A stretch of 64,000 bases of DNA from Ruminococcus sp. (GTDB taxonomy: Bacteria; Bacillota; Clostridia; Oscillospirales; Ruminococcaceae). The notes under the pieces are model-generated. The model made no database searches. It saw nothing but the letters and a program-made list of their open reading frames with translations, and was not told the origin of the DNA. The stretch's first letter is position 1; every line of letters begins with the position of its first letter. The stretch covers positions 1-64,000 of the forward strand of contig JAFUTU010000018.1 of NCBI GenBank assembly GCA_017484095.1. Direction: 5' to 3'. Positions 16,219 through 25,501 of the stretch are shown in pieces. Position numbers and translations under genes: made by a program.

Positions 16219-17093
16219 AAGTTATCCTCCTCTGTGCCTTTAAGGGGCTGCATAAGCTTTTTATTGATCGATGCAAAAAAGCTGCCGCCTGCTATATCTA
16301 TTATATATACATAATACCGAGAGCGAGAAACGTAGACCTTATCTCCGTCCGAGAGCTTCATAACGTTGGTGCCGTCAACATTTACCCAGACATGACAGCC
16401 CTGAGCTGTACTGCACTGAACTGTTACATTGCTTTCAGCTGACAGGATCATTGTTCTTGCAAAAAGAGAATGAGCACATATCTGCGTGAATTCTATACAC
16501 TCCATATCGGGCTCGATTATAGGGCCGCCTGCCGACATAGAATATGCAGTAGCGCCTGTAGCAGTTGAAAGGATAACGCCGTCTGCACGCAAGGAGGATA
16601 TGAGCTTATCATTCTTGGAAACAGAAAAATCGGCTATCTTGCAGTCATCTGATTTGGCAACTATAACATCGTTAAGGGCTGTATAACGAGTATCTTCACC
16701 GTCGGAGCTGACTTTGACATCTAACATCATACGTTTGCTGAGAAGGTACTCGCCTTTGAGCAGCTTTTCAAGAAGCGACAATTGAGAATGCTCAAGCGAT
16801 GCCATAAAGCCAAGCCTGCCGCAATTGATGCCGAGGATCGGCTTATTATGGACGGCTGCCTTTTTTGAGCATTTAAGGATAGTGCCGTCACCGCCGACTG
16901 CTATTATCATATCACATTCGGGAATGAAGTCGTCCTCATCTGCAAACGAGATATAACCAAGTTCCGAGAAAGTCTGGCTGTAAGCTTCGCTGAGATAGAC
17001 CTCAGCGCCGTTTTCAGAAAGTATCTTTGCGGCATCACGGGTATATTCATAGCAGTTCGCCTTATCAAGATTGGGAAACATATATATCTTCAC
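16215..17093 (-). CDS. nadK: NAD kinase
   Basis: NadK phosphorylates NAD to NADP. The 292-residue protein shows GGDGT in AVGGDGTILK, NCGRLGFMA, and the second nucleotide site with TATGATAYSMSAGGP. GTG 17093 is chosen because GGGAG lies eight bases upstream and the protein then begins MKIYMFPN; an in-frame GTG at 17111 would lack a ribosome site. NADPH supply fits the adjoining isoprenoid genes. Confidence 0.92.
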   Translation of the reverse strand: MKIYMFPNLDKANCYEYTRDAAKILSENGAEVYLSEAYSQTFSELGYISFADEDDFIPECDMIIAVGGDGTILKCSKKAAVHNKPILGINCGRLGFMASLEHSQLSLLEKLLKGEYLLSKRMMLDVKVSSDGEDTRYTALNDVIVAKSDDCKIADFSVSKNDKLISSLRADGVILSTATGATAYSMSAGGPIIEPDMECIEFTQICAHSLFARTMILSAESNVTVQCSTAQGCHVWVNVDGTNVMKLSDGDKVYVSRSRYYVYIIDIAGGSFFASINKKLMQPLKGTEEDNL

Positions 17094-17119
17094 TTTAGTT
17101 TCTCCCTTCACTGGTACAC

Positions 17120-17926
17120 TTACTTTTGTTTTGAAAAATATGCCTTGGCCTGAGAGGCTGTCTCTTCGGCAGAAAAGGTTATGCTGTCTTCAGAACCGCC
17201 CTTTCTGAGCCATACAAGATATTCGATATTGCCGTCAGAGCCTTTGATATCTGAATAGGTGATGCCGATAACTGCCAAGCCGAGCTGCACGAACAGCTCG
17301 ATGAGCTCATTTATCACTTTGATATGTTGTTTGATATCTGTGACGATGCCGTGCTTATTGAGGGCGCTGCGGCCAGCCTCGAACTGGGGCTTTATAAGCA
17401 AGACGAGCTCGCCGTTATCACAAAGGCAATCAATGATCGGTCCTATGACCAATCTGAGAGAGATAAAGGAAAGGTCTCCGCAGATAAAGGAAGGGCGCTC
17501 ATCAAAGAGGTCAGGTGTCATATAGCGCGCATTTACTCCCTCAAGGTCTACGACCCGAGGGTCATCTTTCAGGGTATCATCAAGCTGGCCATGACCGACA
17601 TCAACGGCATAGACCTTAGAGGCGCCGTGCTTTAAAAGGCACTCGGTAAAGCCGCCCGTTGAAGCGCCTATATCGGCGGCAGTTTTACCGCTGACATCTA
17701 ATGAAAATACTTTGAAGGCGTGCTCCAGCTTTAAGCCGCCGCGGCCCACATAACCTATTGGGTCATCACGGCACTCTATTTTATCATTGTCGGATACACT
17801 CAAAGAGGGCTTCGTAACTGCGGCTCCGTTCACAAAAACAGAGCCGTTTTTTATCATAAGCTTTGCTCTTTCACGGCTTTTGACAAGGCCTTTCTCAACA
17901 ATGTAAAGATCAAGTCTCTGCGGCAT
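17120..17926 (-). CDS. tlyA: TlyA family rRNA (cytidine-2'-O)-methyltransferase
   Basis: The 268-residue protein joins an S4 RNA-binding domain (residues 1-60, with RLDLYIVEKGLVKSRERAK) to an FtsJ-like SAM methyltransferase (IGASTGGFTECLL, AVDVGHGQL, LIKPQFEAG). Mycobacterial TlyA methylates 16S and 23S rRNA; the Firmicutes form (YqxC) is conserved but less studied. The frame is open to 18100, but ATG 17926 with GGAG before it gives the family start and overlaps the dxs end by 17 bases. Confidence 0.9.
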   Translation of the reverse strand: MPQRLDLYIVEKGLVKSRERAKLMIKNGSVFVNGAAVTKPSLSVSDNDKIECRDDPIGYVGRGGLKLEHAFKVFSLDVSGKTAADIGASTGGFTECLLKHGASKVYAVDVGHGQLDDTLKDDPRVVDLEGVNARYMTPDLFDERPSFICGDLSFISLRLVIGPIIDCLCDNGELVLLIKPQFEAGRSALNKHGIVTDIKQHIKVINELIELFVQLGLAVIGITYSDIKGSDGNIEYLVWLRKGGSEDSITFSAEETASQAKAYFSKQK

Positions 17927-19763
17927 AACGAACGCTCCTGCGGACTGTATCCGCCATTTTTCCGGCAGAAAGACCGAGCTCATCGACCAGATCATACGGC
18001 CTGCCGTGAGGTACAAAATCATAAATGGCATGGCTCTCGATATTATCAAGCAATGCAGAATACTTCTCAGCAAGACAGCCCGAATAATAAGTTTCTTCAA
18101 AGAATATGACTTTTTTATAGTTTTTCATAAGGTCAACTATTTTATCTTCTATCGGAAAGATCCTTATAAGGGAAAGGGTATCGGCAATGATGCCCTCTGC
18201 TCCAAGTGAGCCTGCTGTCTTATAGACATTATCGGTAAGTCTGCCATATGTGACTAAGAGGATATCTCCGCCGTTCTGTCGGTATTCATACTCGGTATTG
18301 GGTGCAGTTCTGGGCGAACGGTCAGCACCCCTTGGATATCTGACAACGCACAGACCTTTTTCTTTATTGACTGCTCTGTCCAGACAGACCTGGAGTTCAG
18401 AATATATAGAGGGAGAAAAGACAGTGACACCCGGGATGGTAGTTAGAAAGGCAACATCAAAAATGCCCTGATGAGTTTCGCCGTCATCTCCTACTATACC
18501 TGCTCTGTCAACGCAGATGACTGCATGGCTCTTCATGATCGCAAGGTCATGTATAAGCTGATCGTAAGAACGCTGCAAAAAGGTAGAATAGATCGCAAAG
18601 ACAGGGATACAGCCCATTGATGCGAGGCCTCCGCAGAAGGTGACTGCGTGCTCCTCAGCGATGCCGACATCAAAAAAGCGAGATGGGAACTGCTTTGCAA
18701 AGTATTGCAGGCCTGTTCCGTATTTCATTGCAGCTGTTACTGCACAGACTTTTTTGTTCTTCTGTCCGATAGAGCAAAGCTCTCTTCCCATAACGGAGGA
18801 GAAGCTGTCAGACAGAACGACATCGGGGTTGCCGGTTTTTATCTCAAATGAACCTATGCCGTGATACTCGCCGGGGTTTGCCTCGGCTGGCTCATAGCCT
18901 TTGCCCTTAACGGTATTCACGTGTATGAACACAGGCTTTTTTATATTTTTGGCAGCTTTTAAGCCGCGTTCAAGATCGGTGAGGTCGTGTCCGTTCAGGG
19001 GGCCGATGAACTCAAAGCCCAGGTCCTCAAACATGGTGCTGTGGATAAGCATATTTTTTATCGCATCTTTGGAATTTCTGATAGCGTTCTCCACATGCTT
19101 GCCCACCAAGGGGGTATGGTCGAGGACGCGCTGGACACCGCTTTTAGTTTTTCTATAGGTGTCTCTGGTTCTCATTGTGGAGAGATATTTTGCCATAGCG
19201 CCGACATTTTTAGATATCGACATTTCGTTATAGTTAAGTATAACTATGATGTTGGTATCGCTTTTGCCTGCATTGTTAAGGCCCTCATAGAGCTCACCGC
19301 CCGTAGAAGCACCGTCGCCAACAACGGCTATTGCATAGTGCTCATTATCGCCCTTTAGCTTCATGGCGGTAGCTATGCCAAGCGCTGCGGATACAGAAGT
19401 CGAGCTGTGACCGCTTACAAAAGCATCATGGACAGATTCATCGGGACGGCAAAAGCCCGAAAGACCGTTCTCCTGCCTGAGAGTGCTGATCTTATCAAGT
19501 CTGCCGGTAAGGATCTTATGGGTATATGCCTGATGACCTACGTCCCATACTATCTTATCGTCAGGAGAATCAAAAACTCTGTGGATAGCCATAGTTAGCT
19601 CTACCGTGCCGAGGTTGGAAGCCAGGTGGCCCCCTGTCTTGGATACGGTATCTATCAATATGCTTCTGATATCTTTGCAAAGCTGCTCGCACTGATCTGT
19701 TGAAAGGTTTTTCAGATCGCGCGGTAGATCAAGCTTATTTATGTCAATTTTCTTATCTGTCAA
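17910..19763 (-). CDS. dxs: 1-deoxy-D-xylulose-5-phosphate synthase
   Basis: Dxs is a thiamine-diphosphate enzyme that joins pyruvate and glyceraldehyde-3-phosphate, the entry step of the MEP isoprenoid pathway. The 617-residue protein shows the GHQAYTHKILTGR motif, GDGASTGGELYEGLN with the ThDP GDG, and GIAEEHAVTFCGGLA with the catalytic Glu. It starts with TTG, a GGGG ribosome site lying nine bases upstream. It follows ispA by 22 bases. Confidence 0.95.
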   Translation of the reverse strand: MTDKKIDINKLDLPRDLKNLSTDQCEQLCKDIRSILIDTVSKTGGHLASNLGTVELTMAIHRVFDSPDDKIVWDVGHQAYTHKILTGRLDKISTLRQENGLSGFCRPDESVHDAFVSGHSSTSVSAALGIATAMKLKGDNEHYAIAVVGDGASTGGELYEGLNNAGKSDTNIIVILNYNEMSISKNVGAMAKYLSTMRTRDTYRKTKSGVQRVLDHTPLVGKHVENAIRNSKDAIKNMLIHSTMFEDLGFEFIGPLNGHDLTDLERGLKAAKNIKKPVFIHVNTVKGKGYEPAEANPGEYHGIGSFEIKTGNPDVVLSDSFSSVMGRELCSIGQKNKKVCAVTAAMKYGTGLQYFAKQFPSRFFDVGIAEEHAVTFCGGLASMGCIPVFAIYSTFLQRSYDQLIHDLAIMKSHAVICVDRAGIVGDDGETHQGIFDVAFLTTIPGVTVFSPSIYSELQVCLDRAVNKEKGLCVVRYPRGADRSPRTAPNTEYEYRQNGGDILLVTYGRLTDNVYKTAGSLGAEGIIADTLSLIRIFPIEDKIVDLMKNYKKVIFFEETYYSGCLAEKYSALLDNIESHAIYDFVPHGRPYDLVDELGLSAGKMADTVRRSVRYAAET

Positions 19764-19785
19764 ATCAATGATCCCCTATCAAAGC

Positions 19786-20679
19786 TCAGCTTCTTCTTGT
19801 GAGAAGATCTTCAGTAAGCTGAGACAGAAATTCGTAATCCTCGAAATATCTGAGATGGCCAAGCGCTTCAACGGTGAGCTGCTTTGCTATCGTCTGTGAA
19901 CGCTCCAGACCGAGAAGAGTAACATAGGTGTTCTTATGCTGTTCACTGTCGCTGCCGATAGGCTTTCCAAGCTCATCAAAGCTGCCTGTTACATCTAATA
20001 TATCATCTACTATCTGGAAAGCTCTGCCGACTGCTTTTGCATAATCGGCAGCAAAGGGTATTGCATCAAATCTGCCTGAAAGGATAACGCCCATAACGCA
20101 GGAAGCCTCGATAAGAGCGCCTGTTTTACAGGTCTGAAGGATATTCAGGGTGTCGATATCAATTTCTTTATCCTCTGAGGCAAGGTCTATCACCTGACCG
20201 CCTATCATACCGTCTGTGCCGATAGCTTTTGAGAGCACAGAGATGAGCATAACTGCTCTTTCGGGAGGTATATCGCCTGCAACAGCGGCATCGGAGAGGA
20301 CTTCAAATGCCATTGAGTTAAGAGCATCGCCTGCAAGGAGAGCTATATCCTCGCCAAATGCCTTATGGCACGAAGGCTTACCCCTTCTGAAATCATCATT
20401 ATCCATACAGGGAAGGTCATCATGAATGAGCGAATATGTGTGGATAAGCTCAAGGCTGCAGGCAGCAGCGACATACTTCTCAGGCTTTTTAACGCCGCAC
20501 ATACGTGCAAATTCCAGCACGAGAACAGGTCTGAGCCTTTTTCCGCCCGCAAGCAGTGAATACTCCATTGCTTCGACTACTCTGCCCTGAAGCTCGGGTT
20601 TTGAAGCAGTGAGCTGCTTGAGCTGTGCTTCGATAAGCTCAACATAATAATCGAGCTTAGCCTTGTTCATATCATTCAT
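19786..20679 (-). CDS. ispA: farnesyl/geranyl diphosphate synthase
   Basis: This short-chain prenyltransferase condenses IPP with DMAPP/GPP. The 297-residue all-helical protein has both aspartate-rich motifs, DDLPCMDNDD and VDDILD, and GGKRLRP near the N-terminus. Bacterial IspA sits in this operon position (xseB-ispA-dxs) in Bacillus. The start overlaps xseB by eight bases. Confidence 0.93.
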   Translation of the reverse strand: MNDMNKAKLDYYVELIEAQLKQLTASKPELQGRVVEAMEYSLLAGGKRLRPVLVLEFARMCGVKKPEKYVAAACSLELIHTYSLIHDDLPCMDNDDFRRGKPSCHKAFGEDIALLAGDALNSMAFEVLSDAAVAGDIPPERAVMLISVLSKAIGTDGMIGGQVIDLASEDKEIDIDTLNILQTCKTGALIEASCVMGVILSGRFDAIPFAADYAKAVGRAFQIVDDILDVTGSFDELGKPIGSDSEQHKNTYVTLLGLERSQTIAKQLTVEALGHLRYFEDYEFLSQLTEDLLTRRS

Positions 20680-20860
20680 CTGTGTTTTCTCCGTCCATAT
20701 TTTTTACGGTAAGCTTAGCCTGTTCAAGCTCTTTCTTACACTCTGTACAGAGGGCAATACCCTCCTTATACAGGTCAAGAGCCTCATCAAGAGAAGGTCT
20801 TTCATTTGAAAGTCTGGAAACGATCTCGCCAAGCTTATCAAGCTTTTGTTCAAAAGTCAT
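20672..20860 (-). CDS. xseB: exodeoxyribonuclease VII small subunit
   Basis: XseB binds XseA to form the single-strand-specific exonuclease VII. From ATG 20860 the protein is about 62 residues with the family pattern TFEQKLDKLGEIVSRL and a later EGIALCTECKKELEQA. ATG 20878 is in frame, but GGTGATGAT sits directly before ATG 20860. It overlaps ispA downstream. Confidence 0.9.
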   Translation of the reverse strand: MTFEQKLDKLGEIVSRLSNERPSLDEALDLYKEGIALCTECKKELEQAKLTVKNMDGENTDE

Positions 20861-20870
20861 ATCATCACCG

Positions 20871-22073
20871 TTAATCATTAATGTTAAGTTCAGTTATTCT
20901 GGCTTTCGCCTCAGAATCCGAAAACTTTATTGTTACACTGTCACCCACCGAGAGTGCACTTGCTGATGTGACAGCCTTATCATCATGGGTAACTATCGAA
21001 TAGCCTCTGGAAAGGACCTTGAAGGGACTGAGAGCTTCAAGAGACGCAGCAGCTGCTGAAAAGGACGATTCACTTTTCGTCACTAATGCACCGACAGCTG
21101 CTCTGAGTTTCTGCTCCAGAAGGACGGTCTTTGCTGAGATATCATCAAGTTTTTTGGCAGGCGACAGACCCTTTAGCTTTAAGGACAAAAGGTCAGTAGT
21201 GTCATGCTTTTCGGATATGATATCCATAACAGAGGTCCTCAGCTTATCTTCAAGCAGGCTCACTGCGCCGATCATCTCAGTCTTATCGGGAACTGCAAGC
21301 TCTGCTGCAGCAGAAGGTGTCGGAGCTCTCAGGTCTGATGCGTGATCTGCCAAAGTGGTATCTGTCTCATGCCCGACGGCAGAGATAACAGGAGTTTTGC
21401 ACTCTGCCACTGCAAGAGCGACATCTCTGTGATTAAAAGGCATAAGGTCCTCGACAGAGCCGCCGCCGCGCGCAAGGATAATGGTATCGGCGCCGCTTTT
21501 ATCAGCACGGCTGAGAGCTGCACAGATATGGATATGCGCATCACTGCCCTGAACAGGTGTAGGAAAGACAAGCAGTTCACAGAGAGGATATCGTCTTTCG
21601 GTAATGTGTATTATATCCTGTAATGCGGCACCGGTAAGAGATGTCACAACTGCAACACGCTTTGGTGTCAGCGGTATAGGCTTTTTTCTGACAGCAGAGA
21701 AAATGCCGAGAGCTTCAAGTTCATTTTTGGTCTTTTCTATATTCTGATGTATCTCTCCGATGCCTACGAGGAGGATCTCGGAAACGATTATCTGGCAATT
21801 GCCGCCGCGTTCATACACGCCTACATTTCCGATGACCATTACATTCATACCGTCCTCAGGCTCGAATTTCAGTCTTGAAGCCGAGGACGAGAACATAACA
21901 CAAGAAATAGACGAGTCACTGTCCTTTAAAGAAAAGTAAGCGTGACCTGATCTGTAATTCAAATTATAATTTGATATCTCTCCCCTCACAGCAGTGCCCT
22001 TGAGCTTACTGTCAGAGCTGAGCTTGAAGGAGAGGTATTTATTTAGCTGTGATACTGTAAGAACAGATGCCAA
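20871..22073 (-). CDS. xseA: exodeoxyribonuclease VII large subunit
   Basis: The 400-residue catalytic subunit has an N-terminal OB-fold (SLKDSDSSISCVMF) and the catalytic core with TSLTGAALQDI, ILARGGGSVEDL, and GHETDTTLADHASDLRAPTPSAAA, then a coiled-coil tail. It probably starts at TTG 22073, which directly follows the TsaD-like stop codon. Exonuclease VII trims single strands in recombination and repair. Confidence 0.95.
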   Translation of the reverse strand: MASVLTVSQLNKYLSFKLSSDSKLKGTAVRGEISNYNLNYRSGHAYFSLKDSDSSISCVMFSSSASRLKFEPEDGMNVMVIGNVGVYERGGNCQIIVSEILLVGIGEIHQNIEKTKNELEALGIFSAVRKKPIPLTPKRVAVVTSLTGAALQDIIHITERRYPLCELLVFPTPVQGSDAHIHICAALSRADKSGADTIILARGGGSVEDLMPFNHRDVALAVAECKTPVISAVGHETDTTLADHASDLRAPTPSAAAELAVPDKTEMIGAVSLLEDKLRTSVMDIISEKHDTTDLLSLKLKGLSPAKKLDDISAKTVLLEQKLRAAVGALVTKSESSFSAAAASLEALSPFKVLSRGYSIVTHDDKAVTSASALSVGDSVTIKFSDSEAKARITELNIND

Positions 22074-23009
22074 TCAGATCAGACCCTTCTTTAAAGCTGC
22101 ATAAACTGCGATGCCTACAGCATTATCTGAGGAAAAAGCAGGCTCTGCGAAAGAGCCGTAAGCCGAGAGCTTATCCCTGATGCTGCTGTTTGACATTACT
22201 CCGCCTGCATAGATAATATCAATACCATTATATTTTTCAAGCAGGCCTAGCGTAAGCTTTTCGAGCACGGCACAAACGCTGTCTATACAGAATTTAGCTG
22301 TGTCACACGGCCGTGCGCCTGCCCTTGCGAGCTGAGCGCACTTGTTCTCGATACCTGACATGGAGCAGTAAAGCCCGTTGACACTTGGCTTTATATCGAA
22401 CTCAGCAGAGCTTTGGAGCGCAAGCTTTTCAAGCTCAGCGCCGCACGGAAAACCAATACCGAGCCTTACACCACAGCGGTCTATCGCTTGTCCTGCATTA
22501 AGGTCGGTAGTGCCGCCTATAAGCTGTATGCGAATGTTTCGATCTCTGTCGGGAGTGCACAGAAGTATCTCCGTGGTGCCGCCGCTAACATGAAATGCAG
22601 CAAACGGCTTTTCGCCCTTCAAAAGATCAAGCTTTTTACAGGAAAACAATGCCGCCAGGATATGACCGACCTGATGAGACGTTGTATAAAGCTCACAGCC
22701 TGCACCGTGAGAAAATGCCGCAGCCGTATTCATGCCGACAAGAAAGCAGGGCATATACGAATCCTCTGCAAGACGAGGAGCACTCGAGCAGCCGCAGACA
22801 TCGAAAGAGCTGAGCCCTTCAAATGCTTCATTCATAAGCGCGGGCAGTGCTTTGGTATGCAGAAAGACTGCATCTGCCTGCCTGAGACCGCGCTCGCCAT
22901 GTCTTACAGGAAGTAACTGTTTTATATTGCGCACTGTCATAGAGTCCGTATCAAGAACTGCCACTGAGGTGGTATAGTTGCTGGTATCGAACCCTACAGA
23001 GATGCTCAC
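22074..23009 (-). CDS. divergent TsaD/Kae1-like protein
   Basis: The fold belongs to the ASKHA family of TsaD, which makes the t6A tRNA base. The metal-site pair H112-x-x-x-H116 (SHQVGH), N-terminal GFDTSNYTTS and C-terminal AGGVMSNS are recognisable. The usual SGGHT is SGGTTE, the overall sequence is distant, and at 311 residues it is somewhat short. Clostridial genomes often carry such a copy between nusB and xseA besides the true tsaD, so a separate function is likely. It begins with GTG, overlapping the nusB stop. Confidence 0.75.
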   Translation of the reverse strand: MSISVGFDTSNYTTSVAVLDTDSMTVRNIKQLLPVRHGERGLRQADAVFLHTKALPALMNEAFEGLSSFDVCGCSSAPRLAEDSYMPCFLVGMNTAAAFSHGAGCELYTTSHQVGHILAALFSCKKLDLLKGEKPFAAFHVSGGTTEILLCTPDRDRNIRIQLIGGTTDLNAGQAIDRCGVRLGIGFPCGAELEKLALQSSAEFDIKPSVNGLYCSMSGIENKCAQLARAGARPCDTAKFCIDSVCAVLEKLTLGLLEKYNGIDIIYAGGVMSNSSIRDKLSAYGSFAEPAFSSDNAVGIAVYAALKKGLI

Positions 23010-23422
23010 TTCTGCTCTGCGCTGAGACTCTTTGAATATGAGCCCAGCACACCATTGATAAATGAGACATCGGGGTCAAAGGTATACATATCGGCAATGG
23101 CAACTGCCTCACTGATAGCAACGTTCACAGGAACGCTTTCAACATAGGCTGCCTCATAGATCGCAAGTCTGAGAACGGAAAGGTTTACTCTGGGTATTCT
23201 CGAGATGACACGCTTATTACTAAAGCGGGAGATCAGCTCGTCTATCTCATGCTGCTTCTCGTCAACTCCTCTGACAAGGGCCTCGACCTCATCGTTAAAT
23301 GGAAACTCATCGACCTCTCTTGCATTTTCAAAGATAGTCTCAAGAGGCTCGTCCTGCCTGAAGCTTCTTTCATATATAAGCAAAAAGGCTGCCTCTCTGA
23401 TGTCTCTTCTTTTCACGCTCAC
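23006..23422 (-). CDS. nusB: transcription antitermination factor NusB
   Basis: NusB pairs with S10 (NusE) on boxA RNA during rRNA antitermination. The 138-residue helical protein has the N-terminal REAAFLLIYERSF and the C-terminal VNVAISEAVAIADMYTFDPDVSFINGVL, close to the family pattern. It starts with GTG, with AAGGAG seven bases before. It is 12 bases after the Gls24-like gene. Confidence 0.93.
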   Translation of the reverse strand: MSVKRRDIREAAFLLIYERSFRQDEPLETIFENAREVDEFPFNDEVEALVRGVDEKQHEIDELISRFSNKRVISRIPRVNLSVLRLAIYEAAYVESVPVNVAISEAVAIADMYTFDPDVSFINGVLGSYSKSLSAEQK

Positions 23423-23433
23423 AAAAACACTCC

Positions 23434-23796
23434 TTAACTGAGTTTTTCAGCATCACTCTCGATGCCGCAGACGTTTACATTGACCTTAGCTACAGTAAGT
23501 CCTAGCATATTCTGGACTGCGCTCTTAACTTTCTCCTGCACCTCTTCGGCGGTCTGAACGGCTTTTGCGCTGCCTGTAAGTATAAGACCGATAGTCACAG
23601 AGAGCACATCGTCAACAAGACCTATCCTGATATTGCCGAAATTCTCCTGTTTGAGCCAGATCTGCCTCGGTGTCTTCATAACGGGAGCTATCCTGCTGAC
23701 GCCGTCGATCTCGCTGACAGTATTGGTTATGATCCTCGCGATCACATCCTGACTGATATGCAGGCTTTTGTCAAAGGTCTTTACCATATCGCTCAT
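23434..23796 (-). CDS. Asp23/Gls24 family envelope stress protein
   Basis: The 120-residue protein matches Asp23/Gls24 (DUF322, YqhY type): HISQDVIARIITNTVSEIDGV at the start and KVNVNVCGI at the end. YqhY sits next to nusB in Bacillus and affects acetyl-CoA carboxylase activity; Asp23 of Staphylococcus is tied to envelope stress. ATG 23796 with GGAGG eight bases before it is the start; the frame is open to 23847. Confidence 0.85.
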   Translation of the reverse strand: MSDMVKTFDKSLHISQDVIARIITNTVSEIDGVSRIAPVMKTPRQIWLKQENFGNIRIGLVDDVLSVTIGLILTGSAKAVQTAEEVQEKVKSAVQNMLGLTVAKVNVNVCGIESDAEKLS

Positions 23797-23908
23797 AATT
23801 ATTACCTCCATAATAAAAAAATCCCTCAAAATCATACTTAATGTCATTATAACATATTTTTCAATACGTTACAAGTATTTTTGAAGGATTTTTTTGTTTT
23901 ATTTAAAT

Positions 23909-24451
23909 TTACTCAACATCGTATATCCTGATGTTCTCATTGGGCACTGTGACCTGGCTGAGCAGAATATCCTTTATCTGGGCAGCTTCACTTGTTTGCA
24001 GGCCGCTGCTTTCTGTCTTGACTACTATATCGGCATTATTTCCGTCGAGATAAACTACGCAGTCTTCAAAGCCTGCTGCCTTGACCAGACTTTCTACCTT
24101 TGTTTCAGATTCCATAAGCGCTGCCATTGCCTGTGCGCTTTCCTCGGCGACTGCTTTTTCTTCGTTTGTAGCATCTCCTCCGCCGATTATGCTTTTAAGA
24201 GTTTCAACTGCTTCATCTCTGGAATTCATTTTATCTATTCTCACCTGAGAGAAGTAATCGGCTGTGCTGTCAGTGCTGACGAGCTCTGCCTCTCCGTAGC
24301 TGACAGATTTACTCTTCACGACATCTGTCTTTTTGATATCTGCACCCGATGATGAGTATGAATAATTGATATATACTGCCACTGCCAGCACCAAGGTCAT
24401 TCCTGCGAGCAGCATTTGTCTTTTTCCTATGATAAGTGTTGGTTTTTTCAT
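23909..24451 (-). CDS. spoIIIAH: stage III sporulation protein AH
   Basis: SpoIIIAH forms the mother-cell side of the SpoIIQ-AH channel between mother cell and forespore. The 180-residue protein has one N-terminal membrane helix (about 12-32), an Asp/Lys linker and the YscJ/FliF-like ring-building domain at the C-terminus (SLVKAAGFEDCVVYLDGN). ATG 24451 has GAGG before it. It is the last of eight spoIIIA genes. Confidence 0.92.
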   Translation of the reverse strand: MKKPTLIIGKRQMLLAGMTLVLAVAVYINYSYSSSGADIKKTDVVKSKSVSYGEAELVSTDSTADYFSQVRIDKMNSRDEAVETLKSIIGGGDATNEEKAVAEESAQAMAALMESETKVESLVKAAGFEDCVVYLDGNNADIVVKTESSGLQTSEAAQIKDILLSQVTVPNENIRIYDVE

Positions 24452-24465
24452 TATGTATACCTCTT

Positions 24466-25014
24466 TCAATATATATTTCTGCCCTCAACGCAGATCTTAT
24501 CGCTTGAAACGCCCAGCAGTGTTGAAACTGCTCTTATTACGCGCTCCTTTACCTTAACGTCACCACCTCCTTCACAAACTATCATAACTCCGCTTATCTG
24601 CGGCCTTACTGTTTTTCGTACAAGCGCCTCCTTTTCACCGTTTTGTTCTATGAATACGATCTCTTTTTTGTAAGACTGTTCGTTATCTTCTCCGTTATTA
24701 TCTGTGCTGCCTGTGACATTCTCAGCATAAATGTATTCTGTAGTACTGCTGACGGTTACCATAACATCACACTGCCCTACCCCGCTGACGGTCGCAAGCA
24801 CTTTTTCAAGGCGGTTTTCTATATCGGCGGAATACTCATCGGGATCCTCCGATGACTGAACGGTTCCGATATCGCTTGACACGTCCTTATCGGTATCGGA
24901 GATGATATCGGATATGAAGATAAGGGCTATGCCCAGCAAACCTATAAAAATGACCAGCTTATATCTCTGCTCCTTTGAGAGAAGTCTCTTGACCCTTTTC
25001 ATATCCCATTGCAA
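24466..25014 (-). CDS. spoIIIAG: stage III sporulation protein AG
   Basis: SpoIIIAG forms a large ring in the feeding-tube channel. The 182-residue protein has one membrane helix (about 20-38), then IENRLEKVLATVSGVGQCDVMVTV, the family hallmark, and an RAVSTLLGVSSDKICV ring-building motif. It overlaps spoIIIAF by 56 bases if ATG 25014 is used; ATG 25002 is also possible. Confidence 0.92.
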   Translation of the reverse strand: MQWDMKRVKRLLSKEQRYKLVIFIGLLGIALIFISDIISDTDKDVSSDIGTVQSSEDPDEYSADIENRLEKVLATVSGVGQCDVMVTVSSTTEYIYAENVTGSTDNNGEDNEQSYKKEIVFIEQNGEKEALVRKTVRPQISGVMIVCEGGGDVKVKERVIRAVSTLLGVSSDKICVEGRNIY

Positions 25015-25492
25015 CGCTATCAGCTCCGTTGTATATTGTTATCTCACAATCGGGGATATCCTCGCGGACAAGACCGATCAGCTCCTGCTTTGAATTCTCA
25101 GGCGCATTATGTATCGTGACCGAGCTTATCACGATATAATTATATTCATCGAGTTCTGCCTTTATGTCAGCATAAACACTATCATAGCCTGATGCTCTGA
25201 ATTTTTGTCTGAGGTATCCTTCCACGCTGTTTTCAGCTGAGTTCAGATAGTACTGTTTTGAAAGATCAGTCATAGAGCTTGGCACTTCGGCATTCGCTAT
25301 ATCATCAGGCTTTGGCAAAGACAGCTTGAAGCGGTCATCAGTAAAGGGAGAAACTATCGCCAGAAGCATAACAGCGCCTATGACAAGGTCAAGATTTTTT
25401 GCGATACCGCCTGCGGGAGCTGCGAGCCTGACTACGGAGGAGACTATGCCGACTGCGCAGGAGATAAGGATAACCGCTTTAAAGGTCTGCAT
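24959..25492 (-). CDS. spoIIIAF: stage III sporulation protein AF
   Basis: The 177-residue protein has two N-terminal membrane helices (about 5-22 and 34-50) and a soluble C-terminal ring-building-like domain. The position between spoIIIAE and AG and the LRQKFRASGYD segment match SpoIIIAF. AGGAGG lies before the ATG. Confidence 0.88.
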   Translation of the reverse strand: MQTFKAVILISCAVGIVSSVVRLAAPAGGIAKNLDLVIGAVMLLAIVSPFTDDRFKLSLPKPDDIANAEVPSSMTDLSKQYYLNSAENSVEGYLRQKFRASGYDSVYADIKAELDEYNYIVISSVTIHNAPENSKQELIGLVREDIPDCEITIYNGADSVAMGYEKGQETSLKGAEI

Positions 25493-25501
25493 ATAAACCT
25501 C

